From NCBI RefSeq assembly GCF_014736495.1, contig NZ_MDUX01000030.1, positions 1-40,679 of the forward strand: 40,679 nt of DNA, read 5' to 3'. The notes under the pieces are model-generated. The model saw only the letters and a program-made list of their open reading frames with translations. It did no database searches and was not told the origin of the DNA. The stretch comes from Candidatus Dactylopiibacterium carminicum. GTDB taxonomy: Bacteria; Pseudomonadota; Gammaproteobacteria; Burkholderiales; Rhodocyclaceae. Every line of letters starts with the position of its first letter. Position 1 is the stretch's first letter. Below are positions 31,635 to 39,752 of the stretch, one piece after another. The translations under genes and the position numbers were made by a program.

Positions 31635-33224
31635 TCACCACGCGGCGACGCAGCCGTCGCTGCGTGGATCTTCGCCGCCCTCGATATGTCCATCGGGATG
31701 CAGGACGAGCGCACCCGCATGGCCCATGCGTTCATCGAAATCCCCGGCCAGCTCGACCGGATGCCCCATCGCGCGTAAGCGCTCGATGACTGCCGCCGGA
31801 TAGCGCGACTCCAGCTTCAGCGTCGTGCTCTGCTCCGCCCAGGTGCGGCCCAGCAGCCAGCGCGGCGCGGCCACCGCCGAGCGGATGTCATGGCCGCCCC
31901 AGACGTAGCGGGAAAACACCGCTGCCTGGGTCTGCGGCTGGCCTTCGCCACCCATGGTGCCGTACACCAGCAGACGCCCATCCTTCAGGCGGGCCATCGC
32001 CGGATTCAGCGTGTGGAAAGGTTTGCGGCCCGGAACCAGGCTGCGCAGGCGATGCGGATGCAGATCGAAGGAGCAGCCCCGGTTCTGCCAGCAGATGCCG
32101 GTGCCGGGCAGCACGACACCGCTGCCGAATTCGAAGTAGATGCTCTGGATCATGCTTACCGCGCGCCCGGCCGCGTCGATCACCCCGAGCCAGGTGGTGT
32201 CGCCATCGGAAACCGGCGCCGGCCACGGGCTGGCGGCATCGAGCGGCACAGCGTCAGCCAGGCGGCGGATCAATGCACTGTCGAGCAGTTCGGCCACTGG
32301 CCGAGCCATCGTCGCCGGATCGCCGACGTGGCGGTCGCGCAGCAGGAAGGCCTGCTTGGTCGCCTCCACCAGCGCATGGATGCCCTCGACGTTGTCCGGC
32401 GACCAGCCGGCTTGGCGGATACGGTCGTAGATCGCCAGGATGAGCAGCGAGGCGACGCCCTGGGTCGGTGGCGCCTGATTGAATACGGTGCCAACGGACA
32501 GCTCGACCGACAGCGGATCCTTCAGCTCGGCCCGGTGTGCCGCCAGATCGGCGGCGTCGAGCGGGCTGCCGACGCGGGCGAGGTCAGCGGCGATCGAGGC
32601 TGCCAGCTCGCCCCGGTAGAAATCGTCGGCGCCTGCCCGGCCGATCTGTTCGAGCGTGGCGGCCAGTTCGGGAAAACGATGGCGTTGGCCATAGGCCGGC
32701 GCTTCGCCGCCATCCAGGAAAGCCTGCGCGAAACCCGGCTGCTGCTGCAATTCGGCCAGCTTGGCGCGGGTATTCTCCTGCTGGCTGTGGGTTACCGGAA
32801 AGCCTTCGCGCGCATAGTGGATGGCGCTTTCGAGCAGGCGCGAAAGTGGCAGGCGTCCGCCCCAGGCCGACTGGCTGTAAGCGTGGGCGATACCCCAACC
32901 GGATACCGTGCCGGCCACGGTGTTTGCGGCCAGTGGTCCGCGCCAGGGAATGTTTTCCAGGCCCGGGTAAAGTGCTGGCGTCACCCGGTGTCCGGCGCCG
33001 CCGCAGGCGTCGATCGACCGGATTGCCTGGCCCGGTGCGTGCAGCAGCCAGAAGCCATCGCCGCCGATGCCGGTCATGTGCGGATAGACGACGGCCAGTG
33101 TGGATGCGACGGCGATCGTCGCTTCGATGGCGTTGCCGCCTTCGCGCAGGATGTCGAGTCCGGCCTGGGCGGCCAGCGAGTGGGAGGCGACGACGGCACC
33201 GCGGGACCCGAGAATTGGCTTCAT
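31635..33224 (-). CDS. Gamma-glutamyltransferase-family Ntn hydrolase, no signal peptide
   Basis: Predicted cytosolic, self-cleaving N-terminal nucleophile hydrolase of 529 residues. The large-subunit start is 'SRGAVVASHSLAAQAGLDILREGGNAIEATIA', then 'PHMTGIGGDGFWL'. The autoprocessing/nucleophile site is at 'DGDTTWLGVIDAAGR', with Thr343 as likely nucleophile; classical enzymes read TTH there and this one reads TTW. 'GSGVVLPGTGICWQNRG' and 'GTMGGEGQPQTQAAVF' complete the small subunit. Classical GGTs are exported. This one starts directly at 'MKPILGSRG' (ATG 33224), so it would act on substrates brought in by the adjoining ABC transporter: gamma-glutamyl peptides, glutathione conjugates or acylated amines. 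The substrate is unknown. It begins 13 nt after the gntR stop. Confidence 0.88.
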   Translation of the reverse strand: MKPILGSRGAVVASHSLAAQAGLDILREGGNAIEATIAVASTLAVVYPHMTGIGGDGFWLLHAPGQAIRSIDACGGAGHRVTPALYPGLENIPWRGPLAANTVAGTVSGWGIAHAYSQSAWGGRLPLSRLLESAIHYAREGFPVTHSQQENTRAKLAELQQQPGFAQAFLDGGEAPAYGQRHRFPELAATLEQIGRAGADDFYRGELAASIAADLARVGSPLDAADLAAHRAELKDPLSVELSVGTVFNQAPPTQGVASLLILAIYDRIRQAGWSPDNVEGIHALVEATKQAFLLRDRHVGDPATMARPVAELLDSALIRRLADAVPLDAASPWPAPVSDGDTTWLGVIDAAGRAVSMIQSIYFEFGSGVVLPGTGICWQNRGCSFDLHPHRLRSLVPGRKPFHTLNPAMARLKDGRLLVYGTMGGEGQPQTQAAVFSRYVWGGHDIRSAVAAPRWLLGRTWAEQSTTLKLESRYPAAVIERLRAMGHPVELAGDFDERMGHAGALVLHPDGHIEGGEDPRSDGCVAAW

Positions 33225-33237
33225 GAAGAGGTTTCCA

Positions 33238-33933
33238 TCAGGGATTCGGAATATCGGAAGGGCTGCCCCAGGCAGGCGCCACCCGCGTCGTCGCAGTGCG
33301 TGCCGACAGCAGATGCGAGCGCATTTCACGGTAGGTGGTGATGACATCATGGGCGAGAATCGCCTCGACGATGATCGAATGCTCTTCGAAGGATTCACCC
33401 ATCCGTTCGAGATTACGGAACTGCGTCCGGCGGAAGCTGGAAACCCGATCGCGCAGGCTGGTCGTCATGTCGATCAGCACCGGGTTGTAGCTTCCCTGAA
33501 TGATCACGGAATGCAGCGCCAGGTTGGCTGCCTCGTAGCGATTGACATCGGCTGCCTGCATTGCCGCCCGCCCTTCGGCGTGATGTTCGAGCATGCGTGC
33601 GCGGTCGTCGGCATTCATGCGTAGCGCGGCATGGCGGGCACAGGTCGCTTCGAGTTCGCCAATGGCTTCGAACATGTGGTTGAGCTGGTCTACGGTCAGC
33701 GCCGCGACGACCGAGCCGCGATTCCTCCGGGTGTCGACCAGCCTTATGATCGCCAGCTGTTTGAGCGCTTCACGGACAGGTGTGCGCGAGACCTTGAAGC
33801 GCGTTGCCAGACTGATCTCGTCGAGCCGGCTGCCTGGTGTCAGCTGGCCGAGCACGATTTCGTCGGCGATGCGACGGCAGACATCGTCGGCCAGGCCGCC
33901 GCGGCCGAGGGGAGAACTATCGGCTCTGTTCAT
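33238..33933 (-). CDS. GntR-family regulator, FCD type
   Basis: Transcription regulator of 231 residues. The winged helix at 12-75 reads 'LADDVCRRIADEIVLGQLTPGSRLDEISLATRFKVSRTPVREALKQL' and 'DTRRNRGSVVA'. The all-helical FCD domain (85-210) has metal/ligand histidines around 'NLALHSVIIQGSYNP' and 'EEHSIIVEAI'. FCD regulators usually bind organic or amino acids and repress the locus they lie in. It is translated within the transporter operon (TGATG overlap with the upstream ATPase), so it would autoregulate if it acts at the divergent promoter near 39500-39700. Confidence 0.92.
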   Translation of the reverse strand: MNRADSSPLGRGGLADDVCRRIADEIVLGQLTPGSRLDEISLATRFKVSRTPVREALKQLAIIRLVDTRRNRGSVVAALTVDQLNHMFEAIGELEATCARHAALRMNADDRARMLEHHAEGRAAMQAADVNRYEAANLALHSVIIQGSYNPVLIDMTTSLRDRVSSFRRTQFRNLERMGESFEEHSIIVEAILAHDVITTYREMRSHLLSARTATTRVAPAWGSPSDIPNP

Positions 33934-34913
33934 CAGGCCGCCTCCACCAGCCCGCGTACCGGATGCCAGCAGGCCAGCGCCTGGTCATCGGCCGCAAGCA
34001 GCGGGGGCCGGTCACGGCGGCATTGTTCGCTGACGTAGGCGCAGCGCGGTGCAAAACTGCACCCCGGCGGCAGTGCGGCAAGATCGGGCGGCGAGCCAGG
34101 TATTGCGCGCAGCGGCTGGCCGCGGTGCTCGGGGCCGACCGTCGCGGCCAGCAAGCCTTCGGTGTAAGGATGGCGGGGGGTATGGACGATGCGGTCGACC
34201 GGCTGCTGTTCGACGATGCGCCCGGCGTACATCACCGCGATGCGGTCGGCGACTTCGACGGCGGCGCCGATGTCGTGGGTGACGAAGATCACCGACATGC
34301 CGGTCTCGCGCTGCAGCTCGCGCAGCAGCAGCAGGATCTGGATCTGCACGGTGGCATCGAGCGCCGTGGTCGGCTCGTCGGCGAGCAGCAGCTTCGGCTT
34401 GCAGGCCAGGGCCAGCGCGATCATCGCCCGCTGGCGCATGCCGCCGGACAGTTCGTGCGGATAGGCGTCGAAGCGCCGTCTGGCTTGCGGAATCTGCACC
34501 ATCTCCAGCATCTGCAGCGCGCGGGCGGCGGCGCTGCGCGCATCGATCGACTCGTGTGCGCGGATCGCCTCGGTGATCTGCCGGCCGATGGTATAGACCG
34601 GATCGAAGGCCAGCCCCGGCTCCTGGAAGACCATCGACACCGTGCCGCCGCGATAGAGGTCGAGCGCCCGGCCTTTCAGCGCCAGCACGTCCTGGCCGCC
34701 CACCCGGATTTCGCCCTGGATACGTGTCGACCGCGCCGGATGCAGGCGCAGCAGCGTGCGCAGCGTGACGCTCTTGCCCGAGCCGGATTCGCCGAGCAGG
34801 CCGAGTACTTCATCCTGGCCGAGTTCGAAGCTGACCTGGTTGAGCGCGCTGGCCACGCGATTGCCGTGAAACTGGACCGACAGATCCCTCACCGTGAGCA
34901 GTGGCGTCGTCAT
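33933..34913 (-). CDS. Peptide-type ABC transporter ATPase, OppD/DppD-like
   Basis: Nucleotide-binding subunit of 326 residues. Walker A '[10 protein letters not shown]', signature '[15 protein letters not shown]', Walker B '[12 protein letters not shown]' and the switch '[11 protein letters not shown]' are intact. The C-terminal oligopeptide-transporter domain is present ('[13 protein letters not shown]'), with the cysteines that hold a 4Fe-4S cluster in some family members. It overlaps the second ATPase by 4 nt and gntR by 1-3 nt. It pairs with the OppF-like subunit as a heterodimer. Confidence 0.93.
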   Translation of the reverse strand: MTTPLLTVRDLSVQFHGNRVASALNQVSFELGQDEVLGLLGESGSGKSVTLRTLLRLHPARSTRIQGEIRVGGQDVLALKGRALDLYRGGTVSMVFQEPGLAFDPVYTIGRQITEAIRAHESIDARSAAARALQMLEMVQIPQARRRFDAYPHELSGGMRQRAMIALALACKPKLLLADEPTTALDATVQIQILLLLRELQRETGMSVIFVTHDIGAAVEVADRIAVMYAGRIVEQQPVDRIVHTPRHPYTEGLLAATVGPEHRGQPLRAIPGSPPDLAALPPGCSFAPRCAYVSEQCRRDRPPLLAADDQALACWHPVRGLVEAA

Positions 34914-35971
34914 GCGGAAAACTCCTGGCCGGCGTCCGGATGGCCGGAGGCGGTGTCGTTGAGGTGGCAGGCGGCGAAATGCTCGGGCGCGCCGTGGATC
35001 GCCGCCAGTTCGGGAGCCCTGTCGGCACAGACGGCATGCGCACGCGGACAGCGGTCGCGGAAGCGGCAGCCGCTCGGCGGGTTGATCGGATTCGGCGGAT
35101 CGCCGGCCAGCGGTGAGGCTTCGGTGCGGCGTGCCGGGTCCATCGACGGCACCGCCGACAGCAGCGCCCGCGTATAGGGATGCGCGGTGTGCCCGTAGAT
35201 GCGCTCGACCGGCCCGGTCTCGATCACCTGGCCGAGGTACATCACCATCACGTAGTCGGACAGGTAATGGACGACGTGCAGGTCATGCGAGATGAACAGG
35301 TAGGTCAGCCCGCGCTCGGCTTTCAGCTCCTGCAGCAGGTTGAGCACCTGCGCCTGGACCGACTTGTCGAGCGCGGCGACCGCCTCGTCGAGAATGACCA
35401 GTTGCGGATCGTAGGCCAGCGCCCGGGCGATATTGACGCGCTGGCGCTGGCCGCCGGACAGTTCGTGCGGGTAGCGATTGGCGAAGTTGGCCGCATCCAG
35501 GCCGACGCGGTCGAGCAGCTCGCGCGCCTGCTGCATCGCTTTTGCCGCCGGCGTGCCATGTACGCGCGGTCCGTAGGCGACGGTTTCGGCAATGGTCAGG
35601 CGCGGATTGAGCGAAGCGAAGGAATCCTGGAAGACCATCTGCAGCTTGCGTCGGAATTCCTTCAGATGCAGGCCACGGAATTCCGCGACCCCTTCGCCGT
35701 CGAAAATCAGGCTGCCGGCGTCGGCCGGCATCAGCCGGGCGACCAGGCGGGCGGTGGTCGATTTGCCGCAGCCGGATTCGCCGACGATGCCCAGCGTCTT
35801 GCCCTTGGGCACGGAGAAATTGACGCCATCGACCGCGTGCACGAACTTGCGCGGGCCGCCGAAGCCGCTGTCGCGGACCGGGAAGTGCTTCTTCAGATCG
35901 CGCACGACAAGCAGCGGCTGGGGCCTGCCGCCGCGCTCGGGCGCCGGGGATGCTTGGGAAGGGGTATTCAT
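34910..35971 (-). CDS. Peptide-type ABC transporter ATPase, OppF/DppF-like
   Basis: Second nucleotide-binding subunit, 353 residues from ATG 35971 (overlaps the permease stop by 4 nt). The OppF-type start is 'LLVVRDLKKHFPV'. Walker A is 'GESGCGKSTT', signature 'LSGGQRQRVNIARAL', Walker B 'LVILDEAVAALD', where Ala replaces the common Pro after DE. The C-terminal part is 'PSGCRFRDRCPRA'. The F-before-D gene order is the reverse of the usual opp/dpp order. Confidence 0.93.
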   Translation of the reverse strand: MNTPSQASPAPERGGRPQPLLVVRDLKKHFPVRDSGFGGPRKFVHAVDGVNFSVPKGKTLGIVGESGCGKSTTARLVARLMPADAGSLIFDGEGVAEFRGLHLKEFRRKLQMVFQDSFASLNPRLTIAETVAYGPRVHGTPAAKAMQQARELLDRVGLDAANFANRYPHELSGGQRQRVNIARALAYDPQLVILDEAVAALDKSVQAQVLNLLQELKAERGLTYLFISHDLHVVHYLSDYVMVMYLGQVIETGPVERIYGHTAHPYTRALLSAVPSMDPARRTEASPLAGDPPNPINPPSGCRFRDRCPRAHAVCADRAPELAAIHGAPEHFAACHLNDTASGHPDAGQEFSA

Positions 35972-36861
35972 CGACGGATGTCCATGGCCGAGCGCACGCT
36001 GTCCGCGAGCAGGTTGAAGGCGATCGAGGTGACGAAGATGAGCAGGCCGGGCAAGGCTGCCACCCACGGGTTGGAATAGATGGCCGAGCGCAGCGTGTTG
36101 AGCATCAGGCCCCATTCCGGCTCCGGCGGCTTGACGCCGAGGCCGAGGAAGGAAAGTCCGGAAGCCAGGATCATGCTGACGCTGAGCAGGCCGGTCGCAT
36201 ACACGAAGACCGGGCCGAGCACGTTACCCAGCACATGCACGCGGATGATCGAGAAGGCGCTGGCGCCGCTCATCCGCGCTGCCTCGATGTAGTCGAGCTG
36301 GCGCACCTGGATGGTGACGCTTTCGGCGACGCGTACCACCTGCGGCACGAAGACCAGGGTCAGCGCGATCAGGCTGTTGCTCAGACCGGGGCCGAGGGCG
36401 CCAGAGATTGCCACCGCCAGCAGCACGGAGGGAAAGGCGTAGAACACGTCGAGGACGCGCATGATGACCATGTTCACCTTGCCGCCGACGTAGCCGGCGA
36501 ACAGGCCGATGGCGGTGCCGATGCCGAAGGCGGCGAGCACCGGCACGACACCCATGAGCAGCGACAGGCGGCCGCCGTACATCAGGCGGGTGAGCAGGTC
36601 GCGGCCGAGTTCGTCGGTGCCGAGCAGGAAGCCGCTGCTGCCGATCGGCAGCAGGCGTTTGATCATGCTCGCCTTGTACGGATCGGCCGGTGCCAGCCAG
36701 GGCGCGAAGACGGCTGCCGCGATGATGAGCAGCAATACGCCACCGGCGGCCAGCGCCATCGGATCGCGGCGCAACTGGCGCCAGACCACCGCCCAGTAGC
36801 TGCGGCTGGGCTGGGCGGCGGAAACCGCCACGGGAGAAGGGAGGGGAAGGGTTGCCGACAT
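35968..36861 (-). CDS. Peptide-type ABC transporter permease, DppC-like
   Basis: Inner-membrane permease of 297 residues with the extra cytoplasmic N-terminus and six helices of the DppC/OppC group. 'LLGTDELGRDLLTRLMYGGRLSLLMG' and the ATPase-contact EAA loop 'YIEAARMSGASAFSIIRVHVLGNVLGP' are clear. ATG 36861 lies 11 nt after the DppB-like stop; the long upstream frame overlaps that gene and is not real. Confidence 0.93.
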   Translation of the reverse strand: MSATLPLPSPVAVSAAQPSRSYWAVVWRQLRRDPMALAAGGVLLLIIAAAVFAPWLAPADPYKASMIKRLLPIGSSGFLLGTDELGRDLLTRLMYGGRLSLLMGVVPVLAAFGIGTAIGLFAGYVGGKVNMVIMRVLDVFYAFPSVLLAVAISGALGPGLSNSLIALTLVFVPQVVRVAESVTIQVRQLDYIEAARMSGASAFSIIRVHVLGNVLGPVFVYATGLLSVSMILASGLSFLGLGVKPPEPEWGLMLNTLRSAIYSNPWVAALPGLLIFVTSIAFNLLADSVRSAMDIRR

Positions 36862-36872
36862 CGGGATTCCTT

Positions 36873-37826
36873 TCAGGCGCGGCCCATGCGCGGATCGATC
36901 ATCGGCTGCAGGATGTCCACCAGCAGGTTGAGAACGACGAAGAACATGCACAGCACCAGGATCGTTCCCTGCAGCAGCGGGATGTCGCGCTGGAAGATCG
37001 CGGTGTTGAGCAGGAAACCGGTGCCCGGCCAGGCGAACACGGTTTCGACCAGAATCGAGCCGCCCATCAGGTAGCCGATCTGCAGGCCGGCGACGGCGAG
37101 CACGGTCGGCGCGGTGTTCTTGGCGACGTGGCGGAACACGGCGACGCCGGACAGGCCGCGGGCGCGCAGCGCGCTGACGAATTCCTGGCCGAGCATGTCG
37201 GCCACCAGCGCACGCACCGTGCGGGTGATGATGCCCATCGGGATCACCGACAGCGTGACCGCGGGCAGCACCAGGTAACGGAAATGTTCGAGATCCCACA
37301 GCCATTCCGACGAACCGCCGGGGCCGGCGCCCATGGCCGGGAACCACGGCCGCCAGATGGAAAAAAGGATGGTCAGCACGAGGCCGAGCCAGTAATGGGG
37401 AATGCTGACGCCGATCACCGACAGCGCGGTGGCGATGCGGTCGATCCAGGAGCCGTGGCGATAACCGGCCAGTGCTCCGAACAGGCAACCGGCAATGACA
37501 CCGATCAGCGCGGCGAAGCCAGCCAGCAGCAGGGTGTTGCCGACGGCGCGCATGACCTCGGAGGTCACTTCGCGGCCGGTCGCGATCGACAGGCCGAGAT
37601 CGCCCTGCACGGCGCGCATCAGCCACAGGCCGTACTGCACCGGCACCGGCTGGTCGAGGCCGTAGGCACTGCGCAGCGCGATGATGACTTCCTCGGGCGC
37701 GTCAGCCGGCGCGATCGCGCTGAGCGGATCGCCAGGCGCCAGATAGACGAGGATGAAAGAGACGACCGTCACGCTCAGCGCGATCGGAATGGCGTAAATC
37801 AGTCGTTTCAGGATATAGGCGAACAT
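36873..37826 (-). CDS. Peptide-type ABC transporter permease, DppB-like
   Basis: Inner-membrane permease of 317 residues, DppB/OppB type. It starts 'MFAYILKRLIYAIPIALSV', continues 'FILVYLAPGDP', and carries the EAA loop 'FVSALRARGLSGVAVFRHVAKNTAPTVL'. A periplasmic insertion before the loop is normal for this group. It is the first permease after the binding protein, from which it is separated by 67 nt with a strong hairpin. Confidence 0.93.
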   Translation of the reverse strand: MFAYILKRLIYAIPIALSVTVVSFILVYLAPGDPLSAIAPADAPEEVIIALRSAYGLDQPVPVQYGLWLMRAVQGDLGLSIATGREVTSEVMRAVGNTLLLAGFAALIGVIAGCLFGALAGYRHGSWIDRIATALSVIGVSIPHYWLGLVLTILFSIWRPWFPAMGAGPGGSSEWLWDLEHFRYLVLPAVTLSVIPMGIITRTVRALVADMLGQEFVSALRARGLSGVAVFRHVAKNTAPTVLAVAGLQIGYLMGGSILVETVFAWPGTGFLLNTAIFQRDIPLLQGTILVLCMFFVVLNLLVDILQPMIDPRMGRA

Positions 37827-37864
37827 CGGGCGCTTTCTGGTAACTGCCGGCCGGGCCGACGGCA

Positions 37865-37886
37865 GGCCGGGGACGAATCCCCGGCC
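37865..37886 (-). other. Intercistronic hairpin with UUCG loop after the binding-protein gene
   Basis: On the - strand, GGCCGGGGA-TTCG-TCCCCGGCC: a perfect 9-bp GC-rich stem capped by UUCG, 8 nt past the binding-protein stop. No U-tract follows. It fits an mRNA 3' stabiliser that lets the binding protein be made in excess over the membrane parts. Confidence 0.7.
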
Positions 37887-37893
37887 CCGTGGA

Positions 37894-39504
37894 TCACATG
37901 CGGATGGTGGTCAGATCCTGGAACCAGTGCTGGGCCTGGACGAACTCCTTGACCTTGGGCGACAGCGCGTGTGGATTGACGTCATGGACGACCCACAGCA
38001 TCTGCGCATCGTCGACCATCGATTGATGGACGAAGGCGAGCAGGCCGTCCTGCGTCTTGGTGTCGAAGGTCGTGCGGATCTTCTCCAGCGCGGCATCGAC
38101 CTTCGGGTTGTTGTAGCCGCCCCAGTTCACCCCGTTCGGCGCGACGTACTTGCTGTCGGTGAAGCGGGTGATGGCGTAGAACGGATCGGCGGTCACATAG
38201 CCAAGGTTGATCGCGGTGATGTTCTTGCTGGCGTTGATGTCGCCCTTGGCGCCGGCGCGCCAGTGGCGATACAGGTTTTCCAGCTCGACCACTTCGAAGC
38301 TGACGTCGATGCCGACCTCGGCCAGGCTCTGCTGGACGAACTCGTTCATCGGCAGTGACAGCATCTGGCCGGTGCCGCCCTGGGCGATGATGATCTTGGC
38401 CTTGAGCGGCTTGGCCTGGCTGTAGCCGGCTTCGGCCATCAGCTTGCGGGCAGCGGCGAGATCGTAGCCGAGCTTGAAGGTCGGCTTGCCGAACCACGGG
38501 CTGCTCGCATCGACCTGGCCCTTGGCCGGACTGGCCAGACCGCTCATCAACTGCACCACGGCATCACGATCGATCGCCAGGTTGGCGGCCTTGCGCACCC
38601 GGATGTCGGTCCACGGCGAGCCCGGATAGGTCGAGAAGTGATACGGCCAGACGTGCGGTGTGACGTTCTGGACCAGTTTGAAACCACTGGCCTTGAGTTG
38701 CGGCAGCACATCGGGCGGCGGCGTCTCGATGATGTCGACCTGGCCATTGAGCAGCGCGTTGGCGCGGGTCATCGCATCCGGGATCGGCACCAGCACGATG
38801 CGGTCGGTCTTGGCCAGGCGGGTCTTGTCCCAGTAAGCGGTGTTCTTGACGAGGTCGGCACGTTCGCGCGGCACCAGCTTGTCGAGCTTGAACGGGCCGG
38901 TGCCGGACGGCTGGCTGGCCACCTTGTTCCAGTCCTTGCCCAGTTTTTCCCACTGCGCCGGGCTGGAGATCAGGAACCACGGCAACTGGTAGGGGAAGAG
39001 CGCATCGATCTCCTTGGTCGTGATCTCGACGCTGTAGTCACCGAGCTTGCGGTACGAGTCGATCGAAGGAACGCGCGGTCGCACCTGAGCGCTCTGCTTG
39101 GCATCGAACTGTGCTGCCTTGTCGGCAAGAACCTTGTCCAGATTCCAGATCACAGAGTCGGCATTGAACTCCGAGTCATCGTGAAATTTGACGCCCTTGC
39201 GCAGCGTGAATACCCACTTCTTCTGGTCTTTGGCATCGACCTTCCATTCAGTCGCCAGACCGGGAATCAGCTTGCCGGGGCGGGTGCCGACATTGGCCTC
39301 CCAGGCGATCAGCGGATCGTAAAGTGTATGGCCGGTGAACTGGTAGGCGCCGGCGCCACGGTCGGGCTGACCGGTGGTCAACGGGATGTCGGCCATCGAA
39401 ATGCCATAGCGGGCAACCGTTTCTGCATGCAATTCTGTATGCAGAGAGAAAGCCAGCGGGAGCGCCAGAAGCCATTTCGAAATCTTCAATTTACAAGGAT
39501 TCAT
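37894..39504 (-). CDS. Peptide-type ABC transporter substrate-binding protein (SBP_bac_5)
   Basis: Periplasmic binding protein of 536 residues, DppA/OppA/NikA family. The signal peptide ends about 'LHTELHA-E'. Family blocks are 'LYDPLIAWEANVGTRPGKLIPGLATEWKV', 'WVFTLRKGVKFHDDSEFNADSVIWNLD', 'SGTGPFKLDKLVPRERADLVKN' and 'VRKAANLAIDRDAVVQ'. ATG 39504 sits at the signal peptide and has GGAG upstream; the longer frame to 39723 would cross the operator-like palindromes. It heads the operon. With a gamma-glutamyltransferase-like enzyme at the other end, gamma-glutamyl peptides or glutathione are the likeliest cargo. Confidence 0.93.
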   Translation of the reverse strand: MNPCKLKISKWLLALPLAFSLHTELHAETVARYGISMADIPLTTGQPDRGAGAYQFTGHTLYDPLIAWEANVGTRPGKLIPGLATEWKVDAKDQKKWVFTLRKGVKFHDDSEFNADSVIWNLDKVLADKAAQFDAKQSAQVRPRVPSIDSYRKLGDYSVEITTKEIDALFPYQLPWFLISSPAQWEKLGKDWNKVASQPSGTGPFKLDKLVPRERADLVKNTAYWDKTRLAKTDRIVLVPIPDAMTRANALLNGQVDIIETPPPDVLPQLKASGFKLVQNVTPHVWPYHFSTYPGSPWTDIRVRKAANLAIDRDAVVQLMSGLASPAKGQVDASSPWFGKPTFKLGYDLAAARKLMAEAGYSQAKPLKAKIIIAQGGTGQMLSLPMNEFVQQSLAEVGIDVSFEVVELENLYRHWRAGAKGDINASKNITAINLGYVTADPFYAITRFTDSKYVAPNGVNWGGYNNPKVDAALEKIRTTFDTKTQDGLLAFVHQSMVDDAQMLWVVHDVNPHALSPKVKEFVQAQHWFQDLTTIRM

Positions 39505-39535
39505 TGATAACTCCAGAGGGGTGGGAGGTATCACG

Positions 39536-39551
39536 ACATTGCATGCAATGT
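39536..39551. promoter_or_regulatory. Perfect 16-bp palindrome, operator candidate
   Basis: ACATTGCATGCAATGT, fully symmetric, 32 nt upstream of the binding-protein start. Its core GCATGCAAT recurs at 39425-39433 inside the signal-peptide codons. It suits a dimeric regulator such as the GntR protein of this operon. Confidence 0.6.
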
Positions 39552-39650
39552 GCCAATCCAGACCGGTTTTGGAATGTTTTCTCCAGTACGATGAAAAGAA
39601 AAAGGAAATAACGGGTTTGTATATGCCGCGTAAAATGGCAGCCCAAAAAG

Positions 39651-39673
39651 GCTGTGCATACAAGATGCACAGC
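39651..39673. promoter_or_regulatory. Inverted repeat in the divergent promoter region
   Basis: GCTGTGCAT-ACAAG-ATGCACAGC: perfect 9-bp arms, 5-nt spacer, between the divergent binding-protein and dehydrogenase genes. It could be an operator or an RNA hairpin in the dehydrogenase leader. Confidence 0.6.
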
Positions 39674-39752
39674 AACAGGGAAGTTGCACTGCGCCGGTCA
39701 CCAACGAGGTGCTTTGGCTTCAAGTTCTGGCGGCTGAAAAGGGGGCATCGTC

